Shown here: one piece after another, positions 34,314 through 44,293 of the stretch | How positions within the stretch are numbered: position 1 is the stretch's first letter | Layout of the letters: the number at the start of each line of letters is the position of its first letter | Assembly: GCF_014698475.1 (NCBI RefSeq) | Contig: NZ_JACJTB010000004.1 | Location: forward strand, 1 to 64,000 | Source of the DNA: Nostoc spongiaeforme FACHB-130 | GTDB lineage: Bacteria; Cyanobacteriota; Cyanobacteriia; Cyanobacteriales; Nostocaceae | Direction: 5' to 3' | DNA length: 64,000 bases | Notes under the pieces: model-generated | Told to the model about the DNA's origin: nothing | Databases searched by the model: none | Seen by the model: the letters and a program-made list of their open reading frames with translations, nothing else | Position numbers and translations under genes: made by a program

Positions 34314-34760
34314 ATGGTAAAACTCTACTATCGTGGGATGGTGGCGCAAAATGGCAAACCCAAAATAGGTCGAAGTGCAAGACTATTAGGAATTAGACCA
34401 GGCATTGATATAAACGTTGAGCAAATGCCTGTAGGTTATCTTGATGAGCAAGGCTATTTGTTAGCAGAGTCAGAACGTGAAGTTCGAGGAGAGCTTGTTA
34501 CTGTCGCCATCAAAGATACAAAGGGAATGTCTGTTTCTTTATCCATTGAAGCTTTACCAGCATTTCGTAAACCTCAAAAATTTGGTGGAACCGGCAAAGA
34601 TCCTCTGTGGCAAATTGATGATAGTGATATCACTGGAGATTTACAAGCTATTCAAGATAGCCCAACCCACGTTAGCATTGTACCGAGAGTTACAATGTCT
34701 TTAGAAAGGTACGAATTAGCATTAGCAAACACCAAAAACTATTGGCAGAGAGTAGATTAA
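34314..34760 (+). CDS. Hypothetical protein, weakly Tse2/ADP-ribosyltransferase-toxin-like
   Basis: 148 residues, not confidently recognised. Features: N-terminal VKLYYRGMVAQNGKPKIG, then RPGIDINVE (R-P-x-x-D-I), and the C-terminal PTHVSIVPRVTMSLERYELAL and W. The order of an 'LYR' start, 'RP-x-x-DI' and 'H-x-x-I-x-P-x-x-x-M' recalls Tse2-type ADP-ribosyltransferase toxins (for example ATHYTIMPAKPM in P. aeruginosa Tse2). That similarity is from memory and short; it is an inference only. The next gene starts 26 bases downstream with a good ribosome binding site, so the two are a unit, as expected for toxin and immunity. Confidence 0.6.
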   Translation: MVKLYYRGMVAQNGKPKIGRSARLLGIRPGIDINVEQMPVGYLDEQGYLLAESEREVRGELVTVAIKDTKGMSVSLSIEALPAFRKPQKFGGTGKDPLWQIDDSDITGDLQAIQDSPTHVSIVPRVTMSLERYELALANTKNYWQRVD

Positions 34761-34786
34761 AACTATGAAAATAGGAAGCTCAAAAC

Positions 34787-35314
34787 ATGGCGTGGATATT
34801 TAGTTTATCAGCAGAATGCGGTTCTGATGAAACCACTGCTCATAAATTTGCTCAACATTTTATAGGGCAAATATTTATACTCTCAAATGGTAGTTCATGC
34901 CTATGTCACGTAGACACCTTTCAAGATATCGAAAGCAATTGGTGGTGTCGTGTTTACCCCAGTAATATTAGTGAAGTGGGAATAGATAGCCCGGAAAGTG
35001 CTTATTTAATGACAGAATTAGGTATTTTACTATATCAAAAACTACGCCTTGCTCCTCCCTTTCGTTATGCCTTAGTAGGTGTGGAAGTTGATGAATTCAG
35101 AACATATAGTGAATTAATTGAAGACTTACCTAATTTATCGATTCCTGGATTAGTTTTATCGCAAATAATTGAACAGGAAGCAGCAATATTACCTATTTTT
35201 AGACAATTTAGCTCTGGTTATATTTGGCAACCTTATCAGGGAGAAATTTATAATCCTCTAATGGTATCTCCAGAGTTAAAAACCAAACTTGATGAACTTT
35301 TGGTTATACGTTGA
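34787..35314 (+). CDS. Hypothetical protein paired with preceding gene (possible immunity protein)
   Basis: 175 residues with no known motif. It starts MAWIFSLSAECGSDETTAHK, is acidic, and has no signal peptide or membrane segment. WWCRVYPSNISEVGIDSPES and RYALVGVEVDEFRTYSELIED are the best-defined stretches. AGGAAG with 8-base spacing supports the start. Position 26 bases after the gene at 34314 and the acidic character fit an immunity or antitoxin role, but nothing proves it. Confidence 0.62.
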   Translation: MAWIFSLSAECGSDETTAHKFAQHFIGQIFILSNGSSCLCHVDTFQDIESNWWCRVYPSNISEVGIDSPESAYLMTELGILLYQKLRLAPPFRYALVGVEVDEFRTYSELIEDLPNLSIPGLVLSQIIEQEAAILPIFRQFSSGYIWQPYQGEIYNPLMVSPELKTKLDELLVIR

Positions 35315-35490
35315 ATTTAAGCTTTGATTGATCAAATAAAGAGTATAATTTGAATTATATTTAGTTTCGCTCATGATTTGTTTGTCTAATAAATATAATT
35401 GCGAAAAAATTAATAATAGGCAAAATCAATAATGTGAAGATTAAAGTAAAGATAAGAAGATTGTGATCTCTGCGCCTCTGCGGTTCCAAT

Positions 35491-35523
35491 AAAAAACAGC
35501 CACCTTAAAGAAGTAGCTGCTTT
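35491..35523 (-). terminator. Terminator after Rpn-family gene (AAAAAACAGC type)
   Basis: AAAAAACAGCCAC (from 35491) and GTAGCTGCTTT (to 35523) form an imperfect stem; on the minus strand it ends in a U run 14 bases beyond the stop at 35537. It belongs to the same series as 38452-38489 and 39321-39359. Confidence 0.75.
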
Positions 35524-35536
35524 CATATTATGCAAC

Positions 35537-36343
35537 CTAATTTTGCTGGTTTAACCAAACTTCCAAATCAGCAACTTCCGAAAAATCTAATAAAGCCTCT
35601 CCTAATTCTTCTAATTGTTCAGCAGATAAATTACGTACCTGTTCAAGTAATGGTGTATTGATTTCACCAAAACGCCTTTTAAGCAAACGACTAATTAGTT
35701 TTAATGCTTCCTTTTGAACAATATCTTGATAAATTACAGAATCTTTCATGATATCTTCCCGTAATAACTGACGAATCAAATCTTTTTCAAACCGCAAACC
35801 CGCTAAAATTTCTACGCAACCAGCAATATTTTGTCTTTCTTCCCTATCCGAAATTGTAGCGACTTGTTCAGCCACTTGTGCAAGCAATCCTTGGGGGGAG
35901 GTAGTTCGAGTGAGAGGCGCTAACGGTAACAATGCAGGATTTGACAAAAATTGTGCTGATTCTTGTTCCCATAAGCGCACAACTCGATAGAGATGAATTG
36001 TTGTGTCGTCTCGATATTCTTCAGTGAACGCTACTTCGTTAGTTGTTTCTTGAAGAAATATCAATACTTGCACTACAGGACATCGATATTGACGCTTCAA
36101 CCTCACAGAATAATCAAGCATTCGGAAGTTCAGCGCGGGAGTAGAAGTTGTTATAGTTTGAAATTCAATATGTAAAATTTGGTTATCTGTACGCAGAAAT
36201 GTCACAGAATCAGCGCGAATTGGTTCAAGTGTTAATTCTGTTTTTAATACTTCAATTTGTTGTGTATCTACACCCAGTAACCAGCGCACAAACTCTCCTG
36301 GATACTGTTCTGCTAAATATTTACAAGCGTTATCGTAACTCAA
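35537..36343 (-). CDS. Rpn-family recombination-promoting nuclease-like, DUF4351 C-terminus
   Basis: 268 residues. The N-terminal part (SYDNACKYLAEQYPGEFVRW, LRTDNQILHIEFQTITTSTP, RMLDYSVRLKRQY) is the PD-(D/E)XK nuclease-like fold of Rpn/transposase_31 proteins; the catalytic pair is D...E-x-Q in DNQILHIEFQ. The C-terminus (ALKLISRLLKRRFGEINTPL, LSAEQLEELGEALLDFSEV) is DUF4351. The start codon is TTG at 36343, chosen because AGGAG lies 6 bases upstream and the encoded MSYDNACKY start is typical. It follows the WD40 gene by 19 bases on the same strand, so the two are likely co-transcribed. Function: putative DNA nuclease; many copies occur in cyanobacteria. Confidence 0.88.
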   Translation of the reverse strand: MSYDNACKYLAEQYPGEFVRWLLGVDTQQIEVLKTELTLEPIRADSVTFLRTDNQILHIEFQTITTSTPALNFRMLDYSVRLKRQYRCPVVQVLIFLQETTNEVAFTEEYRDDTTIHLYRVVRLWEQESAQFLSNPALLPLAPLTRTTSPQGLLAQVAEQVATISDREERQNIAGCVEILAGLRFEKDLIRQLLREDIMKDSVIYQDIVQKEALKLISRLLKRRFGEINTPLLEQVRNLSAEQLEELGEALLDFSEVADLEVWLNQQN

Positions 36344-36362
36344 ATCTTGCTCCTAATATTAC

Positions 36363-38339
36363 TTACTCATACCCCCAAATTTTAATTGTATTGTCAGTAC
36401 TACCGCTTATTATATTTTTACCGTCAATACTAAAAGCTACTGAATTAACAGTTCCTGAATGACCTGAAAGGGTATTTATTAACTCTTTTGTACTTAAATG
36501 CCAAAGCTTAATAGTATTATCTTGACTACCGCTAACTAAAAGCTGCCCATCAGGGCTAAAAGCAACACTAGAAACAGGGTTATTATGTCCTAAAAATGTG
36601 TGAATTAATTCTCCATTGTACAAATCCCACAATTTAATAGTCTTGTCATTACTTCCACTCGCCAAAGTCTTACTATTGGGACTAATTGCAACTGCATTTA
36701 CCCAGTTAGAACGTTCTTCAAGACTATAAATTGCTAATCCAGTTTTAATATCCCAAATTTTAATAGTATGGTCACGACTAGCACTAATTAATTGTCGTCC
36801 ATTATTATCAATAATAATAGATGTAATAGCACTTGTATGACCATTTAATTGACAAATCAATTCTTCTGTATCTATATTCCATATCTTAATATTTCCATCT
36901 CCACTTCCAGTTGCAATACATTTTCCATCAGGACTAAACGCAATTGAATAAATATTAGCTGAATATCCAGTAAAAGTTGTACCTGTTTTTGCAAACCATA
37001 ACTTAATTTTCTTGTCATCACTACCACTAGCTAATATTTGCCCATCAGGGCTAAAGGCTATTGCTCTAACATAGTCTGAATGTCCAGTAAATGTACCAAT
37101 TACCTCACCTTGATGCAAATTCCAAATTTGGATTGTATGGTCACAACTACTACTTGCAAATGTTTTACCATTAGGATTAATAGCAAGACATAAAACAGAT
37201 TTTGAATGTTCAATAAGAGTATTGATACATCGCCATTTCCGTTTTTTACTACTTTCAAAATCTGCTATTAACTGCAAATCATTATTATATATTGCTCGAT
37301 AATGTTGAGATATAGAACTTAGCTGTGAATGAAGCTTACTTGTCCAGTCTGTAGGAATATCAGCCTCTATATTAAATAATTGCGGTTCATAATTCGGATC
37401 AATATTCAAATAATACCAATCTGCTAAAAATGCCGCTAATAACTTATGCAAGGTAACAATAGTTTTTCTGATAGCGCGAAAAGATTGATTTTCATCATTT
37501 CCAGCTTCTTCTAATTGCCTTTTTACTTCTTCCCAGTTCCAAGGTTCAAAAGATAAAGATACAGGTTCTTGCAGTCCCCAAAACCGAATATTAAAATAAA
37601 CTTCATGGTCTGTAATATCAGTGTAAATAATTGCAGTTGGCACAGCAGATAAAATTGTTTCTAGTTGCTTAACTTCAGCATCAAAAACAGAACGTTCAAA
37701 ATATTTACCATAAAATTCTACTGGGCATAAATCGCCCTGAAGTGGATAGTACTTTTCTAAAAATATCTTTAATTGATTACGAATCTCTTTATTGAGGCTG
37801 TCACGGAATGATATGGGAAAATCTTCGCTAATATCTGGAGGTGGAACTAACATCAATAAGCGAGGTTTCTGTTGCTCCTCAATAAAAATTCTCTGTACTT
37901 CATCACGACTTAAAATACCCGGCCACTTTTGTTGATCAAAAATTGCTTGAATCTCTTGTTTTTTGATTTCAATATCTTTAGCTGTCTTTTCTCGAATTAA
38001 ATCTAAATATAAAGCACTTAATTTACGTCTATCTTCTAATTCCTCCTGTTTTAATTGCAAAGCCCTTTCTTCTCTTTCCGCCTGAACTGCGGCAATTTGT
38101 ATATCTGTTTTTAAGCGTAAATCTTGAATTTGCAGTAATTCTTTCTCTCTAGCTTCTCGGCGATTATAATAGTCTATTTCTGCCTGACGCACTCGCGTAT
38201 CTTTTCTAGCATTTTCAATTTTTGTTGGTAAATTATGTTGATTATCTTTGCCGAATTGTTTATCAAGAAAAGCAGCAACAATTTTTTCACCAGTTTGCAG
38301 AACGAAACCAACAACAGCAGCAATAATATCAAATCGCAT
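36363..38339 (-). CDS. WD40 repeat protein with N-terminal membrane anchor and coiled coil
   Basis: 658 residues. Residues 1-18 (MRFDIIAAVVGFVLQTG) form a short hydrophobic anchor. Residues about 45-135 are a charged coiled coil (ENARKDTRVRQAE, then alternating E/K/R/Q). An uncharacterised middle domain (about 150-365) contains PRLLMLVPPPDISEDFP and FWGLQEPVSLSFEPWNWEEV. Seven WD40 repeats (about 371-658) such as GHSDYVRAIAFSPDGQILAS and GSDDKKIKLW make one complete beta-propeller. No enzyme motif. The middle domain is not one I recognise. It is likely a membrane-tethered scaffold. The following Rpn-family gene is 19 bases away. Confidence 0.88.
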   Translation of the reverse strand: MRFDIIAAVVGFVLQTGEKIVAAFLDKQFGKDNQHNLPTKIENARKDTRVRQAEIDYYNRREAREKELLQIQDLRLKTDIQIAAVQAEREERALQLKQEELEDRRKLSALYLDLIREKTAKDIEIKKQEIQAIFDQQKWPGILSRDEVQRIFIEEQQKPRLLMLVPPPDISEDFPISFRDSLNKEIRNQLKIFLEKYYPLQGDLCPVEFYGKYFERSVFDAEVKQLETILSAVPTAIIYTDITDHEVYFNIRFWGLQEPVSLSFEPWNWEEVKRQLEEAGNDENQSFRAIRKTIVTLHKLLAAFLADWYYLNIDPNYEPQLFNIEADIPTDWTSKLHSQLSSISQHYRAIYNNDLQLIADFESSKKRKWRCINTLIEHSKSVLCLAINPNGKTFASSSCDHTIQIWNLHQGEVIGTFTGHSDYVRAIAFSPDGQILASGSDDKKIKLWFAKTGTTFTGYSANIYSIAFSPDGKCIATGSGDGNIKIWNIDTEELICQLNGHTSAITSIIIDNNGRQLISASRDHTIKIWDIKTGLAIYSLEERSNWVNAVAISPNSKTLASGSNDKTIKLWDLYNGELIHTFLGHNNPVSSVAFSPDGQLLVSGSQDNTIKLWHLSTKELINTLSGHSGTVNSVAFSIDGKNIISGSTDNTIKIWGYE

Positions 38340-38451
38340 AGATTGTTTAAGTATATTTTAAGTAAGTCTGGTCAATTCTAACACTTTAAAGTAGTGTGTC
38401 AAACGCATAAACACGTATTTTATAGATGACTCTGCACCTGGATGTAAAATA

Positions 38452-38489
38452 AAAAAACAGCCGCCCTACAAAGAAAGCAGCTGTTTTTT
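38452..38489. terminator. Bidirectional terminator after VapC-like gene
   Basis: AAAAAACAGC (38452-38461) and GCTGTTTTTT (38480-38489) are perfect complements with an 18-base loop. U runs exist on both strands. It serves the minus-strand toxin gene ending at 38551 and stands before the WD40 gene's start. Confidence 0.85.
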
Positions 38490-38550
38490 ATTTAGCTCGT
38501 CTAATTAAATTTGTTAATATGCAAAACTCAAAATTATTCAAACAAATAAC

Positions 38551-38955
38551 TTAAGAAGTTAACCAATTTTCTAACTGTAAATCTTTAACTCTGGTTAAGT
38601 CAGAATCGTGAGAAACTAAAATTAAGTTATGAACTATAGCAGTAGCAGCTATCAAAATATCTGCATCCTGAATGATTGTGCCTCTGCCTTTTAAGTCAGC
38701 ATGAATTTCTGCGGCTTTTTGAAAAATTCTAATATCATCCAAAAATAAAATTGGATAATCTTGGCAAAATTGTTGAAATAAAGCTAGTTTTTTAGTGGCA
38801 TTGCTACTTAAAAGCCCTCTTTGAATTTCATAGTACGTTATGCCACTAATTAAAATATCTATTTTTAAGCTACTGACTTCTTGCAATTTTAAATTAATTT
38901 CAGCATTTTGTTTTAGTGATGCTGAAACAATATTAGTATCTAATAAATAACCCAT
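38551..38955 (-). CDS. vapC: PIN-domain toxin, VapC type
   Basis: 134 residues. MGYLLDTNIVSASLK supplies the first active-site Asp, YEIQRGL the Glu, IQDADILIAATA two Asp and LVSHDSDLTRV the last. The length and pattern fit VapC toxins, Mg-dependent ribonucleases that cut tRNA or rRNA. The upstream antitoxin ends directly at the base before this ATG, and GAGG within the antitoxin tail serves as ribosome binding site, so translation is coupled. Which VapC target applies is unknown. Confidence 0.9.
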   Translation of the reverse strand: MGYLLDTNIVSASLKQNAEINLKLQEVSSLKIDILISGITYYEIQRGLLSSNATKKLALFQQFCQDYPILFLDDIRIFQKAAEIHADLKGRGTIIQDADILIAATAIVHNLILVSHDSDLTRVKDLQLENWLTS

Positions 38956-39243
38956 TTAACCTCGTTTTACAGCTTCATCAAAAAGTTGCATTTGCTCTGG
39001 GGTGAAATCATTTAGCATTCCTGAAACTAAATGCAAAGACAAAATTCTTTTAACTCGTTTTGTCAATTCTTCTTCGGAAATACAATTAATATCAGGAACA
39101 GAGCTTGGGTCAAAAGTACGATTAATTAGTTCAATCATTTCCTGTTTATTTAAGTTTTCTTGATAAATAAGATTATTATCAATTAATGTTGTGACAATTT
39201 CAGGTAATTTCTGAAAGTTAGATTGATAATTAATCAGAGTCAT
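38956..39243 (-). CDS. Antitoxin partner of VapC-like toxin
   Basis: 95 residues. It has no recognisable DNA-binding motif but has the usual size and charge: a helical N-terminal part (LPEIVTTLIDNNLIYQEN) and FTPEQMQLFDEAVKRG at the end. Its TAA stop touches the ATG of the toxin gene (zero spacing). The order antitoxin then toxin on the minus strand and the coupling are those of type II toxin-antitoxin modules. The family is cyanobacterial and less characterised. Confidence 0.75.
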   Translation of the reverse strand: MTLINYQSNFQKLPEIVTTLIDNNLIYQENLNKQEMIELINRTFDPSSVPDINCISEEELTKRVKRILSLHLVSGMLNDFTPEQMQLFDEAVKRG

Positions 39244-39320
39244 GTTTAAAGTCCCTCAAAATAAGGCAATTAAATTCTATGTTAGCAGCTAGAATTTCAC
39301 TGAAAATATAGTAATTGACA

Positions 39321-39359
39321 AAAAAACAGCCGCCTCCACGAGAGAAGCAGCTGTTTTTT
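39321..39359. terminator. Bidirectional terminator after groEL
   Basis: AAAAAACAGC (39321-39330) and GCTGTTTTTT (39350-39359) are perfect complements; in minus orientation a U run follows, 20 bases beyond the groEL stop at 39380. It also stands before the antitoxin start. Nearly the same as 38452-38489. Confidence 0.88.
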
Positions 39360-39379
39360 ATTTATGTGACTACAGAGTA

Positions 39380-41114
<1,735 letters not shown>

Positions 41115-41426
41115 CTAGGAAACGATTGCTAGAATGTCTTTTTCAGAGAGCAGTACATACTCTTCCGTGCCGAGTTTCACATCTGTGCCAGCATATTTGG
41201 AGTACAACACTTTGTCTCCAACCTTGACTTCTAACTCTTGACGGCTACCGTCATCGTTACGTTTGCCAGCTCCAAGAGCAACAACTTCCCCTACTTGGGG
41301 TTTTTCTTTGGCGGTGTCGGGTAAGTAAAGACCACCGGCGGTCTTTTCTTCTGATGCGCTTACTTTGACAAAAACGCGATCGCCTAAAGGTTTTACTGTA
41401 GATACGCTTAAAGATACAGCTGCCAT
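41115..41426 (-). CDS. groES: 10-kDa co-chaperonin GroES
   Basis: 103 residues, ordinary GroES length. [20 protein letters not shown] with the mobile loop ILLPD-equivalent ([15 protein letters not shown]), [18 protein letters not shown] and the C-terminal [12 protein letters not shown]. It caps the GroEL ring. First gene of the operon with groEL; the CIRCE operator begins 17 bases upstream of the ATG. Confidence 0.98.
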   Translation of the reverse strand: MAAVSLSVSTVKPLGDRVFVKVSASEEKTAGGLYLPDTAKEKPQVGEVVALGAGKRNDDGSRQELEVKVGDKVLYSKYAGTDVKLGTEEYVLLSEKDILAIVS

Positions 41427-41442
41427 ACAAATTTCTCCAGAG

Positions 41443-41469
41443 TTAGCACTCTCAACTCCTGAGTGCTAA
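41443..41469 (-). promoter_or_regulatory. CIRCE operator (HrcA) of groESL
   Basis: Perfect CIRCE inverted repeat TTAGCACTC (41443-41451), 9-base spacer TCAACTCCT, GAGTGCTAA (41461-41469). Position 17-43 bases upstream of the groES ATG, within the 5' leader. HrcA binds CIRCE in a heat-shock-sensitive way. No hrcA gene is in the window. Confidence 0.97.
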
Positions 41470-42710
41470 TTTACCGAAGGAAAGCCTGCAATGGCAATAT
41501 TTTGCGATGTACGGGTTTCCGAACTCTGGGAAGAAGGCAGAAGGCAGAAGGTTAATAGATAGACGCAATACGCTTAGTCATCGCTATTTTTTCTCCCCTG
41601 CCCCTCTACCCTTCTTTTCCCCACACCCTTGCACCCCTAAAGGCGAATTTCTCACGTATGGGTAGCGGGTGTGGGAAGTGTGGGGAGTGTGGGGAGAGAG
41701 GGGGGAAAGATTTCTTCACTATCCTCCCACACCCCTCTTTTCCCCACTCCCTAACCCTCAGTAATCGGAAGTTCACTTAAGTATTAGTACCTAATTAGGT
41801 TTAATTTTCTGATTTCCATCCGTAAGTTACGAATATTTTTATATGGTCAACTTTATTTGCAAAGCTTGGGAATTGTTATAGAACAGTAAACAGGGAGCCA
41901 CAAATGAGTAACAATACCAAGATTCAACAACTATCACATCGACCAAACCATTAAATATGTAGACAACAAGAAAACCTTAAGTAATTGTGTAAAAATTTTA
42001 GGAATTGCCAAAAATCAGCGACATATTTTTATGTATGCTGACGACACAGTTGCTAACTCTGGTTAACAGCAAGTTATTTGGTAGTTCTGGGAAGGCTTAA
42101 ATCAGCTAATCAAGAACTCAACCTTGGTTAAAAGCGATGAAAGTTTACCCCTCTGCATCTTGACAATTCAAGACAATTGCTTGCCACTTTGTTGTTCTAG
42201 ACAGATAATGGTTTTCTGCTCGGATGGTGGTGTCTGGTATCGCCAAGCAAATTTGCAAGTTACTGAGAGGATCATCCAAACATACTTGATCGGCATAATG
42301 GTGGTAGAAGAATTTGCATTTTTAACCCATCTTTGCCGGAAATTCCCCTACTTGCTTGTTAACATCTGATAAGGCTTCACATCCGCAGGATATAGTAAAG
42401 CAGTAAGCTGATGAAAGTGCAGGTTGTTATAAAGCTGGGGTCATCGCAAGCCAATACTTACTAGTGAATGGCAGATGATTATTATCCAATCAGTGTTTTT
42501 TCACCCGCACCTTTCAAAGCGATATATAATAGCGCATTATAATTACTACTGCTCTACGTATCCTTACCGGACTTTTGCCAATGAGCTAGTGGTCTTAAAT
42601 AAGGTGAGAACCGCTTTTGAGACTTCGAGGACGCAAAGGCAAGTTAAGTGGGAAAAAAGACAACATCTCCATAAATCCACCATTATTAAGGATAACCATT
42701 CAAGACCTTG
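41470..42710. other. Long non-coding region between groES and response regulator
   Basis: About 1.24 kb with no supported gene. Includes purine-rich GTGGGGA repeats (41665-41715, with complementary CCCACTCC-type sequence at 41735-41756), AGGCAGA repeats (41531-41548), and 41780-42700 with only short frames in both strands. An 81-codon frame at 42124-42369 has an unlike-protein composition and no ribosome binding site, so I do not call it. The 900 bases before 42711 could hold a long 5' leader or a non-coding RNA. Confidence 0.5.
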
Positions 42711-43388
42711 ATGGATCGAAGCGCGACAAGTGCCACTGCTATGAAAGAGCCCAGCATGAAAGATCACAAACGCCTTCTACTAATTGATGACGACCCTAAC
42801 CTCATCTTGCTGGTAAAGGATTACTTGGAATTTAGAGGATATGAAGTCGTCACTGCTGAAAATGGACGCGAAGCTCTAGAAATTCTAGAGCATGATGTTC
42901 CAGATATGATCATCTGTGACGTAATGATGCCGGAAATGGACGGTTACACTTTTGTGGAACAAGTCCGGCAAAACGAACGCACTAGTTGGATTCCTGTTTT
43001 ATTCCTATCAGCTAAGGGACAAAGTGCAGACCGAGTCAAAGGTTTAAATAAAGGCGCTGACGTATATATGGTCAAGCCTTTTGAGCCAGAAGAACTCGTA
43101 GCACAAGTAGAATCTTCGCTGAAACAAACTATCCGTTGGAAGGAACACCAAGCCAAAGGCGGGGAAAACGGTTCTCGTATTCAAGTTCCTTTTGATGTGC
43201 AGCTAACTCCAACCGAACTGAAAGTAGTACAGTTTGTAGCTAGGGGTTTAGCGAACCGAGAAATCGCTGAAGAATTAAATGTTAGTCAGCGTACCGTTGA
43301 AAGCCATGTGTCCAATATGTTGGGCAAAACCAATCTCCATAACCGCACTGAATTAGCGCGGTGGGCGATTGAAAATCAAATGGCTTAA
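42711..43388 (+). CDS. NarL/FixJ-type response regulator (Ycf29-like)
   Basis: About 225 residues from the ATG at 42711. Receiver domain: LLLIDDDPNLILLVKDYLE, phospho-acceptor Asp70 in CDVMMPEMDG, and Lys in MVKPFEPEEL. HTH LuxR domain: LTPTELKVVQFVARGLANREI then SQRTVESHVSNML and NRTELARWA. The overall pattern matches the chloroplast/cyanobacterial Ycf29 group (NarL family). Unlike NarL, the receiver is followed by a charged linker. Three initial Met codons and a TTG lie close together; the ATG at 42756 (MKDHKRLLLIDDD) is an alternative start. No kinase gene adjoins it; its partner could be any of the orphan kinases. Confidence 0.9.
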   Translation: MDRSATSATAMKEPSMKDHKRLLLIDDDPNLILLVKDYLEFRGYEVVTAENGREALEILEHDVPDMIICDVMMPEMDGYTFVEQVRQNERTSWIPVLFLSAKGQSADRVKGLNKGADVYMVKPFEPEELVAQVESSLKQTIRWKEHQAKGGENGSRIQVPFDVQLTPTELKVVQFVARGLANREIAEELNVSQRTVESHVSNMLGKTNLHNRTELARWAIENQMA

Positions 43389-44293
43389 AAGGCTTTCAGC
43401 ATTCAGCCGTCAGCTTTTTATTGTTTCACTGACTGCTGATAGCTGAAAGCTGGTATGTCAGCTAGTACTCATGAAAGAGAGACTAGAGACTAAGTACTAG
43501 AGGCTGGAGACAAAAGAGCAGTATTTTTACTCAGCATTTAGCACTTAGTACTCAGCACTTTTTCTGTTCGGCACAGATGCTTTTCAACAGTAAAAAAAGC
43601 AGCTATGGCAGTCAAAGGATAGGTGAGGACATTTCAAAAGCATGAATGTCAGGTGTCGTAAAACTTTTAACTCCTGCCTTCTGGAGAAACTTGCGTGGGC
43701 GGGTTTCCCACGCCAGTCGCTACAACGGAGGGAACTTCCCTTTGTGTTCACCACTTTGCTTATGCCGGAAAACCCCTCCACCGCAAGTGGTTCACCGCAA
43801 CGCGCTGGCTTGACTTGAGCAAAGTGTCGTCCTTCTGCCTCCTGCCTCCTGCTATAAATCCTGATAAAATGCGCCAATCTCAGCAACAGCGCACCCCACT
43901 AAACAATCAGTCATCCCAAGAATAAGTGGCTTCAGCAATTATTACTGGCTAATAGTGATTGAAAGTACAGCATAAATGGTGTGATTGCATCTACCCTCCT
44001 TGGGGTAATCTTTTTTTAGATTTTGGATTGAGATCGGCTTTGCATCAGTGCTAAGACATAACAACAATGCGGAAATGGTGAATCCTGCAAGCAATCCACT
44101 GCATCACTTTACCCAAAGATTAAAAGCGATCGCCTCTATGATGTTAGGGCGATCGCTTTTAGTTTGAATAAACACGATTTTCGCACGGAAGCACAGGTTT
44201 TATAAAGTTTTGCATCACTTGGCCTTTGTTAATTTATTTCATCATTTTGGGAAAACTAAAACCAGAATTTGTCAAGATTGTGGTAATAAAATC
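43389..44293. other. Repeat-rich non-coding region before kinase copy 2
   Basis: 905 bases with no supported gene. Contents: an inverted repeat GCTTTCAGC (43392-43400) / GCTGAAAGC (43442-43450), an ACTCAGCA-type repeat near 43527-43560, a palindromic element (43688-43712, GCGTGGGCGGGTTTCCCACGC), and a HIP1 hairpin at 44122-44160. Short frames here (for example 43584-43925) have an unlike-protein composition and were not called. Confidence 0.5.
44122..44160. terminator. Hairpin built from two HIP1 octamers
   Basis: AAAAGCGATCGCC (44122-44134) and GGCGATCGCTTTT (44148-44160) are perfect 13-bp complements with a 13-base loop and a U run on either strand. Both arms contain HIP1 (GCGATCGC). It stands 134 bases before the ATG of kinase copy 2. 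Confidence 0.75.

Noticed and set aside
42124-42369. 81-codon frame in the 41.5-42.7 kb spacer
   Set aside because: No ribosome binding site, cysteine-rich and unlike-protein composition, and no resemblance to any family; surrounding frames are equally open by chance.
43584-43925. Overlapping frames on both strands near 43.6-43.9 kb
   Set aside because: They lie over a palindromic GGGCGGGTTTCCC-type repeat and STRR-like sequence; translations are low-complexity and not protein-like.
43991-44017. CTACCCTCCTTGGGGTAATCTTTTTTT as a terminator
   Set aside because: Stem is only 5 bp and no gene ends nearby (nearest stop is 600 bases upstream).
44210-44293. Upstream TTG start for kinase copy 2
   Set aside because: Both paralogues start at the position of the ATG at 44294; the added 28 residues have no counterpart.
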